Shown: positions 12,075 to 23,479, counted from the stretch's first letter. The stretch: 64,000 bases of DNA from Acarospora socialis (GCA_025617375.2 JAMYGW020000002.1:2666001-2730000), one strand, 5' to 3'. Notes: generated by a model not told the origin, from the sequence alone. Program-made: numbers and translations.

Positions 12075-12575
12075 GGATAGGCTACTGATCAATACTAGAT
12101 ACGGTTCGTTCAGATGGACGGCAATTTGGTTGAAGACATCAAGCAAGATATGGAAAGGAGCGCTGAGAGACAACATGTTACATGAGCGGATCTGTGATAG
12201 TTCTTTCTCAATTCATAATTTGCTACTTCGACTCGGAGAACGTTGTGACTAGCCGATGTTCCTCGTTGATACCACTGTTTGTGGAAGGCGCGACACCTCG
12301 CAGTCACTACTCAGTTTACTCCTTCCCACCAAGTGTCGATGGGCAGAGTTGATCTTTTTCCAATTCCTCTCTTATAAATAAACGCATTTCCACCCGCCCA
12401 TCCTTTTCCTTTCTCTTCCCAACAACCATCCACGACCATTCTGGAGACCACCATTGCGAACACCACATCAGGTACGTCGAGACCCTCATACTTCTCACGA
12501 CAGTATATCTATACATGTAGTTGTCGTAGGTCATCGTCCTCCCAGTTTGTGTGCTAAGTTCGCCCTCAAGAGACG
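12075..12575. other. Intergenic, no gene seen
   Basis: There is a pyrimidine-rich stretch at about 12340-12470 (repeated TTCC/CCTTTTCC), as often found just upstream of fungal start sites. It probably forms the promoter and 5' UTR of the next gene. Confidence 0.5.
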
Positions 12576-13699
12576 ATGACGGTCACCATGCCGTCGACGA
12601 GTGCCCCTCGAGGGTTGAAAGTCCCTGCAAAGGGTCCCCTGGCTGCGCTGAATCACAGCAGGGTGACATCGGGCAAGGCCACCATTTCCGCTCCGGCGGA
12701 AAGGGTTACGGGAGACCTACGATCCCATGTAGGTACTCCCAAGGCTGCCGCCCGTAGATGGGGTGACCTCGTGGTGCGGAAGCACCGTAGGCGTGATCCG
12801 ACGTCTGCGGTGCCAAGCACCGTCCACAGCGAGGGCACCCCTGCCCCGTCGGAGCCGCAGCGACGGCTTTCGTCCTTGCGAGGGTTCTTCTCGCGAATCC
12901 TGGGTGGTTCCAGGTCGCGAGCGCATGGGGCAAAGTCCCCTGTTAGCGGCGATAGTGTCAAGGAGTCAGAGAAGCCCCCCCCATGTAAACATCCATCAGC
13001 GAAGCTAATCAACCGTGTAGCACCGGAAGGTCGACCTCTCCCAGCTCGGCGGCGACGCCTCCCATCGTCACCGAGCAACCATTCTCTTCCGCAGCCACCG
13101 TAAGTCAGGGTGAGTCCTCAGAGTACAATACAGTCTAACGCTGGCAGCCCACATCTACTCCGACCGTCACCGAGGCGCCACGGACGCCATCACCAACCCG
13201 CCGTCGCCCGCTGACAGTCACCCAGCGCGACGAGAACACTCCCTCTCCCGACCCGACGCGCGCCATCTGGCGACAGATCCGTCGGGTTACACAACCCTCA
13301 TCCGGCGCGGAGGACCTCGACTCCCCGGAGAAGCGCATGCAGAAGACGGCGCTGGCGAACAAGCGGAGCCTCGGGGCGCTGACGTTGCGGAACGTCCGAC
13401 GGAACGACGAGTGGCACGAGGAGGAGAGGAGGGTCTCGGGCGCGCTCCTCGACGGCACCACCACCACCACCACCACGCCGTCGCCGGATCCCGCGCGCGG
13501 GATCTGGATGCAGATCAGGAGGGTGACGGGAGCGGGGGCCGCTGAATCGGCCCCCTTGGGGTCTCCGGCGAGGCGCGCGCAGCTGGCGGCGCTGAGGAAC
13601 CGGAGGAGCCTCGGGGAGATGACGGTGCGCGACGAGGCGCAGAACGACGCGTGGAACGAGATGGAGAGGTGGTTTGCGAGCCAGGGGTTCGTTGTTTGA
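12576..13699 (+). CDS. Ser/Pro/Arg-rich protein with a tandem ~65-residue duplication
   Basis: I do not recognise this family. The first exon begins at ATG 12576 and is Ser/Arg/Pro-rich (RGFFSRILGGSRSR). A clear intron (GTAAGT at 13100, CAG ending at 13147) leads to the last exon 13148-13699. The last exon contains two copies of one unit. Each starts PSPDP(T/A)R(A/G)IW, continues QIRRVT, and ends with (A)L(A/R)N(K/R)RSLG followed by NDEWHEEE or NDAWNEME. The frame of the first exon does not run into the last one: between 12985 and 13099 the frames disagree next to a run of eight C (12975-12982). A possible short intron (GTAAAC at 12985, TAG at 13020) is there too. The exact middle of the model is therefore uncertain. 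Confidence 0.55.
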
Positions 13700-14854
13700 C
13701 GCGTGTTTTTGTATCTTTTATCCATGTTATTTTTTTCATTGTATTTTAGAGCAGCATCGTTATGCTACAGCTGCTAGGACATGCCTTTACCCCAGAGTTG
13801 GGCATGATACAAAGCAAAATAGAAGTTGATCATCACGAACTCCGTTTTTTCTCCGCAATGGCATGATCCTTGTGCGTTGCGAATCATTCGCTGAATTGTT
13901 CTTAAACACATCAGTAGGTTCGCTTTCGAACCTGTTTTCAAACGTCCGGCCATCCGTCGCATGCATAAAAGCTGGAATTCTTCGGTTTGGCTGAGGGAAC
14001 TCTTCAGCTTGCATGTACCTGATCAGGTACGAGGTCCCTCCACGGAGGCGAAGGTATTGACACTTACCTGTGAAGGCTAGGTTAGTTAGATGATGGTAGA
14101 AGTGCGTATGCAGACAACCAACAATGACGGCGAATAGCAAGGGTCCCGCTCGTATGCACGGGGGACAGAAGAAGCTGGGGATGATCTTCTATTCGAGGAA
14201 GAACATTAGTGTGGTTGGAGAACGAAAAAAGAGGTAGGGAATACAGTGTGAATCTCTGGCTCAGATAACTACCAACTATTCATTTCTGGTTTACCACAGT
14301 TTTGGGATTGCTCCTCGACCTCTGGCGATCATCTGGAAGATGCCCTCATCAGCTGAAAGTCATGTCATTCAACTCCCAGGTAACTGGCATCAAAGCATCT
14401 AAGTTGCTTGTGAGGAACCTTGCTGTTCACTTCAGGTGGATGCTCTTTGGAAGAGGTAAACTGACCGCAAAGTACATAGGACTGCCATGTCTTCATATTA
14501 ATACGAGAAGGTCATGGTGATCAGAGGTCGATGAGTAAAACCCCCTCGTTGTAAGCTTGTTGTGTTCGGTTTGTTTTGCTTGGCTAACTATGTGATTTTT
14601 TAGAACATTGCTTTTGCTATAGGATACCTATATAATTGCAAGAGAAAAGAAAGTAAAATTAGAAGGAATGTAATAACAAAAGGTAAGACTGTATTCGCTT
14701 GACCCGTGAAGCGTACCTAAAGCCTCTAAGGCCTTACAACGCCTGGAGACCGTTAGAAAGGTCGCCTGCCTGGTGTGGTCTCCTTGCCAAGACTAAATAC
14801 ACGAAGATGGCCAGATCCCAGATGAATGCATCTACAAAAACACATTGGGGGAGA
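13700..14854. other. Intergenic, no supported gene
   Basis: A minus-strand ORF at 13787-14140 has no features I recognise and no clear start or splice partners. The rest is AT-rich. The end next to 14855 should hold the PEX7 3' UTR. Confidence 0.45.
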
Positions 14855-16033
14855 TCAAGGCCCCATAATAGCCCTCACATCCCAAACCAACACCCTCTCA
14901 TCCCACCCACAACTCGCACACCAACCCTCCGCTCCAAACAAGCACCAATCCACCCCCGTCACAAACTCCGTATGCCGTCCCATCCTGCCCTCTTCTCTCC
15001 CTCCGTGTCCTCCGGCCCCATCGCTGCCGCCACCGTCCGTCCACACCCGACACGTCATGTCATAGCTCGCGCTCAATAACACATCGGGTAAGTGCGGGCT
15101 CCAGCTTATCTTCCGGACCGCATAATCGTGGCCAGCTAGTACCGCGACAGCCCCCTGCGTCGGGGCGCGAATGTCGAAGGTGCGGATGAGGCGGTCGACG
15201 CCGGCGGTGGCGATGGTGCTGGGCCGGTACTTGTTCCAGTCGTGCGTGAGGGCCTCGGAGGGCGGCGAAGCAGGAGTGTGGGTTATGGTGGCGGATTTGA
15301 AGGGAGGGGTGGGAGGGGTGTGGATTGGGACGGCGAGGGTGAGGTGGTTTGAGGCGGAGGGCGGGGTGCGCAGGTCGAAGACACGCAGGTGTGAGTCGGA
15401 GGAGACGGAGGAGAGAATTGAGGGTGAGTGGGGAGAGAAGGAGGTGCTGTATGTGCAGGAGTGTGTTGGGAGCGTGAGAAGAGAGTCAGTGCGCTCAGGG
15501 GACCACTGTGTAGCCGCGGGCAGAGTGAGCAGATTTCTTTCTCGGAAACGGAGGGAAAGTAGGAGGAAGGCTTACGATCTTGATGGTGCCGTCCCACGAA
15601 CTGGAGCAGAACGTGTCTTTCGACACCAAGTTCCAGTGGACGGAGAAAACTTCTCGCTTGTGTTCTTGCCAGGAGCGCACGGGGAAGTTGTCCAGGCCGA
15701 TGTCGAACAGCTTGATGGAGCCGTCACCGGAGGCTACGACCGCTTGGTTCTCGTGCGCTTCGGACCAGGAGATGTCGAAGAGAGAGTCTTGCGTGTCGAA
15801 CCTGCGTGCAGAAGAGTACAGTAAGCAATGAGGTTAGACAGCAAAGAGGCCAAGGTGGGGAGAGGATACCATTTCTCGGCGACGATGCCATTGGGTGTCA
15901 GACCCAGAATATAAAGGCGTCCGTTGCCTACCAGACCAAAGTTTGCGGAGGCGGCGACGGCAATTCGGGAGTCGAAGAATGGCGAGTATTTGACGCTGTA
16001 GCCATTGAAGCCCTCGGTGCGGAACTCGAGCAT
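14855..16033 (-). CDS. PEX7: Peroxisomal targeting signal 2 receptor Pex7
   Basis: Pex7 is the cytosolic WD40 receptor that binds the PTS2 signal and, with a co-receptor, delivers cargo to the peroxisome docking complex. Three exons (15870-16033, 15576-15801, 14855-15505) join in phase to 346 residues, a usual length. The N-terminus (FRTEGFNGYSVKYSPFFDSR) and the second block (DISWSEAHENQ) are Pex7 hallmarks. WD repeats follow: SGDGSIKLFD, SSSWDGTIKIW, SSDSHLRVFDLR, TAGVDRLIRTFDIR, SASYDMTCRVW, and a last blade CGWDERVLVWDVR. A Gly-rich insert lies before the last blade. The gene is divergent from the AlkB-like gene, about 325 bp away. Confidence 0.93.
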
Positions 16034-16358
16034 TATATCGAGAGTGCGTAGGGTGTTGACGTAGAAGTGGGTAGGTGGTCGAAAGTACGTTTCCTCATAC
16101 TATCAGTGTTCTCAGCATGAAATGAGGCTTCCAGTATCTGCGAACATCAATTGAAATCGAGATCTACTGTAACCGTGGACCATCCGCAACCACCTGAACA
16201 TATGACGTGCCGAGGTGTTTTGCAATCTAAAGGCGGTGAGTGTAGCGGTGGTATTCTGCCACTTATCAACCGTCCACGTTACTGAGCGACGCCCTTCAAG
16301 TACATACTTCAGCTAGAGTTGAGAGTAACCGACAAACTCCTACTGAATTGTCAATCAT
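16034..16358. promoter_or_regulatory. Shared divergent promoter, PEX7 / AlkB-like gene
   Basis: This 325-bp gap separates two genes transcribed away from each other, so it must hold both promoters. No specific operator can be named from sequence alone. Confidence 0.5.
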
Positions 16359-17903
16359 ATGGAAGCATTCACATCTGGGAAGCGGCGGCGTCTTAGTCCG
16401 CCAGCCACTGATTGCGTTTCTGCAGTCTGCAAACCGGAGGCCGCCGATGAGGACTCCACCGATCTCAAACTAGCAATACTTTCGTCTCTGTATCCCCACT
16501 TAGCCCAAGATACTATTCTCGACTGCCTGGTCACATCAGAAGGCTCGGTTCAAGCAGCTTCTCGATGTCTAGCGCCCACAGGAGTCTGCTTACCTCTATC
16601 CCTGTCGCCGAGAAAGAGGTCTACCGTAGGCTATCAAAGCTCCTTATCGAGTTTTGCAGCACCGAAAGCATCCACAAGTCAAACTGCATCGCTGAGACCG
16701 ATCACTGCTCGACCCCTTACTAGGAAAGGAAGAACGTTGCATCTTTACTCCCCCCAGGATATTGCAGCGCATACGCCTTGCTCGATCATCCACAACTTCC
16801 TCCCAGCCAAGGAGGCGGAAGACCTTCTAAAAGAGTTGTTAGAAGAGAGTCCCACGTTTGAGAAACAGGTTTTTAAGCTGTTCGACAATGTTGTACAGAG
16901 CCCACACTCGGCATGTTTCTATGTGCACAGTCTGGATGAACAGGAGAGGCAGAGGAGGGAATACTTGTATAATGGGAGCTATCTAACTGTGGGTGGATAT
17001 CGATCTGCTATAGTAGGGCCTTGCGCCAATGGTGTATTTAGGACATCCGCCAGAGTACCCCTCACATGCTGCGGATCTCATCCAAAGTGCAGACGGCTGT
17101 CAACAGCGAAATAAACGCGCGAATCCGTACTTATTACCCGAACGGGAAGAAATTGGAATACCAGTCACCCAAGGAATGGATTCCCAACGCGGCTTTCGTC
17201 AATTGCTATAATGGCGGTAGCGAGAGTGTGGGATACCACTCCGATCAGCTCACATACCTTGGTCCACGTGCAGTAATTGGGAGTCTTAGTCTGGGCGTTG
17301 CCAGAGAATTTCGCGTACGGAAGGTTGTGGCGCGAGACGACGAGAACGATACTGGTGGTGACGGAGACAATGAGCGCAGACAGGAAACCAAGGACAAAGG
17401 GGACATCCTCCGCGCCGACGCAGAAGGTCAGATCTCGATACATTTGCCGCATAACTCGCTGTTAGTCATGCATGCGGAGATGCAAGAGGAATGGAAACAC
17501 AGCATACATCCTTCGCAAGCTATCGACCCGCACCCGATAGCTGGGAAGAAACGAATCAATATCACTTATCGCTGTTACCGAGACAGCTTCCACCCGAGGT
17601 ATACCCACCTGATTCAATGCGCACCCCTTCGATCGAATGAGCTAAGCATAGACCAGGTACACACCAAGATGCAGATGTGGCATTGCCACAGTGTTGAGGT
17701 GCGTACAAAGAAAGAAGGAGAACAGAGGCCGGTACATGTGGATGTGCCATGCCGGAAACAGCCCAGGCAAAGAAAGGTATGGCCTTCGTATGAAACAAAT
17801 CTGATGCCCAAGCTTATATGAAATCAGCTGTACATTTTTCCAGTGGGCGGAGTTTGATGACGACGGAGAGCCGCCTTGGACCCAAAAGACCATAGACGGC
17901 TAA
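16359..17903 (+). CDS. AlkB-like 2OG-Fe(II) dioxygenase with CUE and GRF domains
   Basis: Four exons (16359-16988, 17042-17598, 17657-17776, 17828-17903) join in phase to 460 residues. A CUE-like ubiquitin-binding helix set lies near residues 35-75 (ILSSLYPHLAQDTILDCL...SVQAASRCL). The AlkB core follows. Iron ligands are HSD in VGYHSDQLTYLGPRAV and the later H in EEWKHSIHP; the 2-oxoglutarate arginines are in RINITYRCYRDSF. The last two exons encode a GRF-type zinc finger: PRCRCG, a Cys in VLRCVQRKKENRGRYMWMC, then SCTFFQWAEF. The family removes alkyl groups from nucleic acid bases; the GRF finger suggests a single-stranded nucleic acid substrate. The final 76-nt exon is easy to miss, because the preceding exon stays open past its real donor site. 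Confidence 0.88.
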
Positions 17904-18539
17904 AGGCTAAAAGCAGCATTGGCTGTTCAGTAACAACTCGGATGACCATGACGATCTATCCATAAAGCCTACCGCGCCGAGTCCGACATACTGTCAAGGA
18001 ACTTCGGTTGACACTGCTCTGCTGGTTGTTTTGGGAATCGATAGGCATTGAGGTTGCCATCTGTCTGCTTCACATGTAGATGGATCCTCAGAAAAGGGCC
18101 TGCTAAAGGGCCTGCGAGCTTGGCTAGCCGAGCAGTGCAGTCAGGCGCTCAAAGGCTATTTCGTGCTGCATAGAATCGATGCAGTCGTCTGCAGCAAGGA
18201 GTTTTATAACAACTGCGGTAATTCCCACCATTTGCCCAAAACCGGTCCTTGGACATGGTCCCAGCACATTTCCAGCCCTGTTTTCGACTGGCAGCCGGTA
18301 ATTCTCGCTGATGGCATACCCAATGGCCTTGGGGTCTGGCCGGCTAAATAGCACGGAGTGATCACCAGTGACCGTCAACATAGTCAATTCCAAAAGCGTC
18401 CTCAGTCGTAATTTGTGTGCCGCCCTGTGCACTGTCTTATGTGTGCCGTTGTAAAGTTCATGTTGGGATCGCTCATCTGGCCCGCAATAGAAAGGACACC
18501 ACAACCCTAGTGACTGTTCTAGATTCCGAGATACTCTCC
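17904..18539. other. Intergenic between convergent genes
   Basis: The AlkB-like gene and the JmjC gene converge here. A minus-strand ORF at 18124-18621 runs into the JmjC coding region in a different frame and has no recognisable content, so it is treated as chance. Confidence 0.5.
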
Positions 18540-19826
18540 TCAATTCCACCAGAAACTGACGCTGAAGCTGATCGTTAGGCTCCGAACGTAGTGCCACCAG
18601 CCAACCGGTATATAGAGGCACTCCCCTTCCTTCAAGATCCCCTCAACGTAGTTTGCTTCGTGAAAGAGCGGAAAGGCCTCTCCCGCATCCTCATCGTCGC
18701 CCTTCTCAATTGCCGCCACATCCACCTGACTCGTATTCCCCATATCGACACCCCCCTCCTCCACCCCCCTCGGATAAAGCTTCCCACTCTCCAAAGGACT
18801 ATACAACCTCACATACTTCCTCCCCACAACCTGACAAAGCACGTTATGCCACGGATCCGTATGCAGCGGACTCACCGTCCCGGCAGGCCCAAACCACGCA
18901 TTGACCAACGGCTCCTCCAGCTCCTCGCCCTCCCTTCCCGCCAACGGCGTACCCTCGGCCGCCGGCGGCGGACACGTATAGCAGTAATCCGGAATCGCAA
19001 TATCGTTCCGCAGGCCTGGGATCTGCGAGAACAGATCGTGCTGCGCCAAATACCCCATGGCCCCATCCTCACCCGCTTTCCCGTCCCCATCACCGTTCCC
19101 GTGCACGAGATACCGATCCAGAAACTCCCCAAACGTAATAATCGCCTGCCCCCACCCCTTATCCGTGTAGCTCCGCCCCAGCTCGACGGGGACCAGCCGC
19201 CGGCCGCCGAACGTCCGCGACAGCAGGTACGACGGCGACTTCCACGGCCGCTCCGCCAACGCCGGCCAGTGGTCCAGTGCCTCTGTCAAGATCAGCGGCG
19301 TCGTTTTCTCCGTGAGGTGGGTCTGGAACGCCGCCATCGAGAGGTGCGCGCGAGGTAGCGGATAGCGTAATTTCGGAGTCTCCAGAGGCTCCGAGGCGTC
19401 GAAGTCCTGCATCCGCTGTCGTTTGCGTGGAAGCCGTGCGTCCGGGTCTGAGTCCGAGTCCAGAGCTTGCAGAGCGGAGAGGAGGTCCTCGATCATGGGC
19501 CCCCGGAGCGGCGCGCCGGTCATGATGAGCGCCATGTCTAGCGTCTTGACCACGTCTTCTACCCAATCTTTCGTCGTAGTGGGATCCTTGAGGTTGGCTT
19601 TGATGGTTAGCACGGCTTTGGCGATGCTGGCGTCGGTGTAGAGCCGGCGCCAGCATGCGGGCACTTCTTTGAAGGGGTAGGCGTGCAGTTTAGCGTGGGC
19701 GAGGTGGATGAGGTCGTCGGGGCGAGTGGGGAGGAGGTGCAGGACGGGGTTGCCGCAGCTGTGGATGGGGTCGTTGAAGTCGGGTTGAGTGAGAGTTTGT
19801 AGGGTGGTGGTGCATAGGGTTTCCAT
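18540..19826 (-). CDS. JmjC-domain protein, JMJD5/KDM8 type
   Basis: This is a single exon of 428 residues from ATG 19826. The C-terminal half is a JmjC double-stranded beta helix of the JMJD5 type. Iron ligands are HTD in [20 protein letters not shown] and the distal H in [20 protein letters not shown]. The block GNTSQVDV and the terminal FWWN match the JMJD5 end. The N-terminal half is helical with no named domain, also as in JMJD5. Animal JMJD5 is a protein arginyl hydroxylase (histone demethylase activity is disputed), so the substrate here is open. All metal and 2-oxoglutarate residues I can check are intact. Confidence 0.88.
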   Translation of the reverse strand: METLCTTTLQTLTQPDFNDPIHSCGNPVLHLLPTRPDDLIHLAHAKLHAYPFKEVPACWRRLYTDASIAKAVLTIKANLKDPTTTKDWVEDVVKTLDMALIMTGAPLRGPMIEDLLSALQALDSDSDPDARLPRKRQRMQDFDASEPLETPKLRYPLPRAHLSMAAFQTHLTEKTTPLILTEALDHWPALAERPWKSPSYLLSRTFGGRRLVPVELGRSYTDKGWGQAIITFGEFLDRYLVHGNGDGDGKAGEDGAMGYLAQHDLFSQIPGLRNDIAIPDYCYTCPPPAAEGTPLAGREGEELEEPLVNAWFGPAGTVSPLHTDPWHNVLCQVVGRKYVRLYSPLESGKLYPRGVEEGGVDMGNTSQVDVAAIEKGDDEDAGEAFPLFHEANYVEGILKEGECLYIPVGWWHYVRSLTISFSVSFWWN

Positions 19827-20301
19827 ATTCTGTTGAGCCGAGGTGCAGAAGCCCTAATAATGACAAGGGCAAGGTGGCTGTTCGCCTTGGAGTTCACGCA
19901 ATATGGACTCGGTTTGGCTAGGAGACTTCTTTTGTGGATAGTCTTTCAGCATGGATCCGTGGCTTTTGAGCTCCTGTTCATTGGTACATACTAAGCACAG
20001 GGCCAGGACCGGTTGGATTGATGGTTACGGTGCTACAGCGGCTCTGAGGCCCACTGTGCCAGTCAGTTGTGAATTGCTGTAAATGATTACGGCCATTTGC
20101 TGCACCAGGAGCGAGTAGTTGACGTGAGGAATATGCGGGTGGCTGAATTAACCACCAAAGTCTACTCAAGATACCACAGCATGTATTGTATTTATTTGCA
20201 CCTAAGAGTGGACTATGTCTTGGCATTCCGATCGAATATCACCGTCAATACCCACGCATATATAAAGCTTCATCGCTCACTAACAGCATCCTGCGCGTTT
20301 C
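19827..20301. other. Intergenic, no gene seen
   Basis: This gap holds the promoter of the JmjC gene and the 3' UTR of the phosphatase-like gene, both on the minus strand. No other signal is seen. Confidence 0.5.
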
Positions 20302-21784
20302 TCATGCCTTCACAGCCACAACACTCTCCCTCAGTACAGCTTGCTGATCTACCCGCCTCTTACTGACGAGCCTGAAACCACCGAGCAACAGTACCAATGC
20401 CTCAATTCCCAGAATCACCGTCAGCGTGACCATCGCACCGATGACACCTGCCACCGGTTTACTAATTCCACGGTCCGTGGAAGGCGACGACCCAGCAGAC
20501 GAACCGTCTGAATTTGAAGAAGCCGGGTTGGCGCATATGCCAGTGGTATTTCCGCAAGCGGAACACCACTGCTGCTGCGATCCAATGGCGAACCTGTTCA
20601 TCCCTTCGACGAACGCTTTCCATGGCAGGGTTGTCTGCTGTTGTCCGAACAGCGGATAAGCGGTCGGTACGCTACCGCTTGACGTCGTGCCGTTGTGAAA
20701 CAGAAACCGCACGTTGACGTCGGCGGTAGAGGTAGGAAACAATGGTGCAGAGCTGGTAGTGAAGAGCTCGAACACCATGGTTGAGGCGTAGTCTGGGATG
20801 CCGTAAAAGTCCGAGTTGGCGGCGGGGAGTTGAGCGAGGCCGAAGAAGGATTGGAAGGTTCCATAGGCGCCGAACTGGATGTTGAGTTTGGTCTTCCCGG
20901 CACTGGTTAGAGTGTTGTTCAGGGCTTGGACGACTTGAGCGGCGAGCGTAGAGCCTGCTACCGCGCGAATCGAGTCGGAGGCATTGTATGAGAGGGCCCA
21001 CTCGTGGCGATCAGCTAGCGCGCGGGCTTGCAAAAGAACGTCGTTGGTGAGTATCTCGGAAGAGCTTATGGTAGTGTTGTGGATAGACGCTACGTTTAGT
21101 AGATCATAGACTAGCAGTGTTAACTGGTGGTTGTAGCTAGTCTCGAGGATAGAACTCACTGATGTAGGCGTTCTTGTAGCTGATCTGATCTCCGCTGAAA
21201 ATGCCATTGATGACTGGGCTCAGGCTCCTGTAGAAGTCTGCTGTGCTGTGCAGCAAATCCTTGTACTCCTGGCTCTGAAAGTACTCATTCGAGCTGACCG
21301 TCGCCTTGGCGCAATTGCTTGCTCCTTGCAGCCATGCGGAGTCTTCACTGCCCGTGCCGGCCGTGACTTGCTGAACCGGGATCAATTGGTAGCCGTTCAT
21401 AGGCGCCTGTACTACGGTGCCATTCCTCAATTTGTTTGAGGCCAGGGTTGGACCAACTGGTGGATACAGTCCTTGTAGAAAGCCTTGCGCTGAATTCATC
21501 AGGACAGTGTCCAATGGCGCCGAGACAGAGATCTGTGACTGCTTTACTAGGTCACTGCTGATGCCGGCAATCTTGGCCGATGCTGTAGAAGAGACATAGC
21601 GGTCGCGAAAGTAGCTGCCTGAAGTAAAGATCTCTCGATATCCCAAGTCGGTCAAATTGGCCGGAGGGAGCGACTTTGGTGTACGGTCTCCATGGCGAGA
21701 GAAGATGTACACACCGAGGATAGTCTCGGCAGCTTGAGTAAGTGGGAGGGCAAGAGACAGAAGAAAGAACCCTGGTGAGCGCAT
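20302..21784 (-). CDS. Histidine acid phosphatase-like type I membrane protein
   Basis: Two exons (21160-21784 and 20302-21110; a 49-nt intron) encode 477 residues. A signal peptide (SPGFFLLSLALPLTQAAE) precedes the branch-2 histidine phosphatase motif SRHGDRTPK, which carries the nucleophilic His. Several N-glycosylation sequons follow. The C-terminal His-Asp pair of active acid phosphatases and phytases is not seen; the equivalent place reads IQFGAYGTFQSFFGL. A Ser-rich stalk, one transmembrane helix (VIGAMVTLTVILGIEALVLLL) and a basic tail (SKRR) end the protein, so it should be cell-surface anchored. Catalysis may be altered or absent. Family call is firm and activity uncertain. Confidence 0.87.
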
Positions 21785-22351
21785 CCTTGCTTCAGCTGAG
21801 AGAGAAATGACCGAGCTGGGAAGTCAAATTCAATTGAGATGTGGAGACTTTCGCATATCAAGGAATACGTGGGAAGGCCTTACCTTATAATATACCGGAA
21901 GGCTTGGAAAGAGCTCGCCTTTCTACTCGTATTTCACCCCTCAGCTACCACGATAAGGTAGCCGACCCCTCACTAAGGTAAGGTAGCTACTGTTAGCTCC
22001 CAGGGTATAACTGCGCCGATATCCAGCACAAGCTTTGTGTAGCCTCTGGGCTAGCCATTTGAAATATTCCGTACAGGAGAGCTCCACCTTCGTTGATAAG
22101 GAGGCCCAACATGAGTCAGTTCCCACGTTGTATAACGCACAGCTAAGAGATGGCAATTCGATAAAAGTTTCTAGCCATATAGCAGCAGAGGAATAATGCT
22201 CAGTACTTGGAACTCTTAGGACTCCGGTTCACCCGTACGAGTATGTGCAGTGGAAAGTCCTCGGTGTCTTGGAGCCCGGGTGTACCGCTTACGTAAGGAC
22301 TGTGACGAGGAAGAGAAGGAGAGCTACAGCTAACATCCAACAAACGAAACA
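21785..22351. promoter_or_regulatory. Divergent promoter region, phosphatase-like gene / PIG-P
   Basis: This region separates two genes transcribed outward. It contains an AGGTA-rich cluster at about 21950-21990 of the type seen elsewhere in gene-poor parts of the window. Confidence 0.45.
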
Positions 22352-23479
22352 ATGGCACCTCAAAGTAGAGGCAAGAAGCCGCAACGGGCTTCATTTTCTC
22401 ACTCATTATCAACCCCGAACTTACCATCCTTCCGGCCCTTCGAAACATCCACCCCAACCAGTCCCGAAGAGCGAACACCGACCGCGAACATCGCCAACGG
22501 GCACAACCACAACCCCCTGAAACCCCGCTCCGATCCCGACCACGATGACCTCGAAGAAGACGACGACGCCGATTTCCAATCACACTACTCCCTAGACGGC
22601 CCATCCTACTCCCCCACCTCATCCTCCGCATCCTCCGACAACGACGACCCCCAATCACCCACCAGCACCACCACCCTCCCTACCAACCCCAACCACCCGC
22701 CCAACAACCGCCGCCCGCCCCTCAACCACTCGACCTCCTCCCTCCTCAGCACGCACGCCTTCGCGCCCCCATTCTACAACCGCCCCCCGACCCCACTCCC
22801 GCCCTCCCCATCCCTAACCTCCCTCCTGCGCCCCCCCTTCTCAACCACCACCTCGCGGCCCACCACCCCGGACAGCTCCGACGTCGAGACCCCCAACGAC
22901 ACCGAAGCCGCCGTGGCCAAGTCCGCCCGCACCGCCACCACCGTCCCGCGCGCCTCGCCCAAGGTGCCGACGTACGAGTACTACGGCTTCGTGCTGTACC
23001 TGACGTCGTCGCTCGCCTTCCTCGGCTACGTGCTGTGGAGCTACCTCCCGTCGCCCTTCCTGCACCAGCTGGGCATCTACTACTATCCGAACCGCTGGTG
23101 GTCGTTGGCCATCCCCTCGTTTCTGGTCATGGGCATCGTGTATATCTACGTGGCGCTGGCGTCGTATAATGTGGGCTACTTGACGCTGCCGATGGGGAGT
23201 GTGGAGAATGTGGTGGACGAGGCGGCCAATGTGGCGGTGGTGGATGCGAAGGGCAGGGTTGTGGCGAAGAGGGGGAGGAGGGGGGAGAAGTTGGTTGGAG
23301 GAGGGGGGAGGGGGTTCCAGGGGAAGGCGGGAGCCGGGGGGACGTTGGATTGGAGGGCGCTGTGGAGTGAGGGCACGGATGCCGTGATGGATGTGCCGGT
23401 TGGTGGCGTCTGCGAGATCCTTTACGGAGAGGGCAGGGAGAGTGATGGGACCGACAGCGTTGATAGCTTTGATGCATGA
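22352..23479 (+). CDS. PIG-P, GPI N-acetylglucosaminyltransferase subunit
   Basis: PIG-P is part of the ER enzyme that adds GlcNAc to phosphatidylinositol, the first step of GPI-anchor synthesis. It is a single exon of 375 residues. The PIG-P domain is at about residues 205-285. It starts PTYEYYGFVLYLTSSLAF (first membrane helix), continues YYYPNRWWSLAIPSF, then the second helix MGIVYIYVALASYNVGYLTL. The first ~200 residues are Pro/Ser/Asp-rich and look disordered; human PIG-P is much shorter, so this is an extension. A Gly/Arg-rich cytosolic tail follows. The start at 22352 (acaATGg) is the first in frame. Confidence 0.9.
   Translation: MAPQSRGKKPQRASFSHSLSTPNLPSFRPFETSTPTSPEERTPTANIANGHNHNPLKPRSDPDHDDLEEDDDADFQSHYSLDGPSYSPTSSSASSDNDDPQSPTSTTTLPTNPNHPPNNRRPPLNHSTSSLLSTHAFAPPFYNRPPTPLPPSPSLTSLLRPPFSTTTSRPTTPDSSDVETPNDTEAAVAKSARTATTVPRASPKVPTYEYYGFVLYLTSSLAFLGYVLWSYLPSPFLHQLGIYYYPNRWWSLAIPSFLVMGIVYIYVALASYNVGYLTLPMGSVENVVDEAANVAVVDAKGRVVAKRGRRGEKLVGGGGRGFQGKAGAGGTLDWRALWSEGTDAVMDVPVGGVCEILYGEGRESDGTDSVDSFDA

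Noticed and set aside
13787-14140. Minus-strand ORF of 117 codons
   Set aside because: No recognisable motif, no clear ATG context and no splice partners; low-complexity-free but unsupported.
18124-18621. Minus-strand ORF of 165 codons next to the JmjC gene
   Set aside because: It overlaps the end of the JmjC coding region in another frame, has no domain I recognise, and lies where only a 3' UTR is expected.
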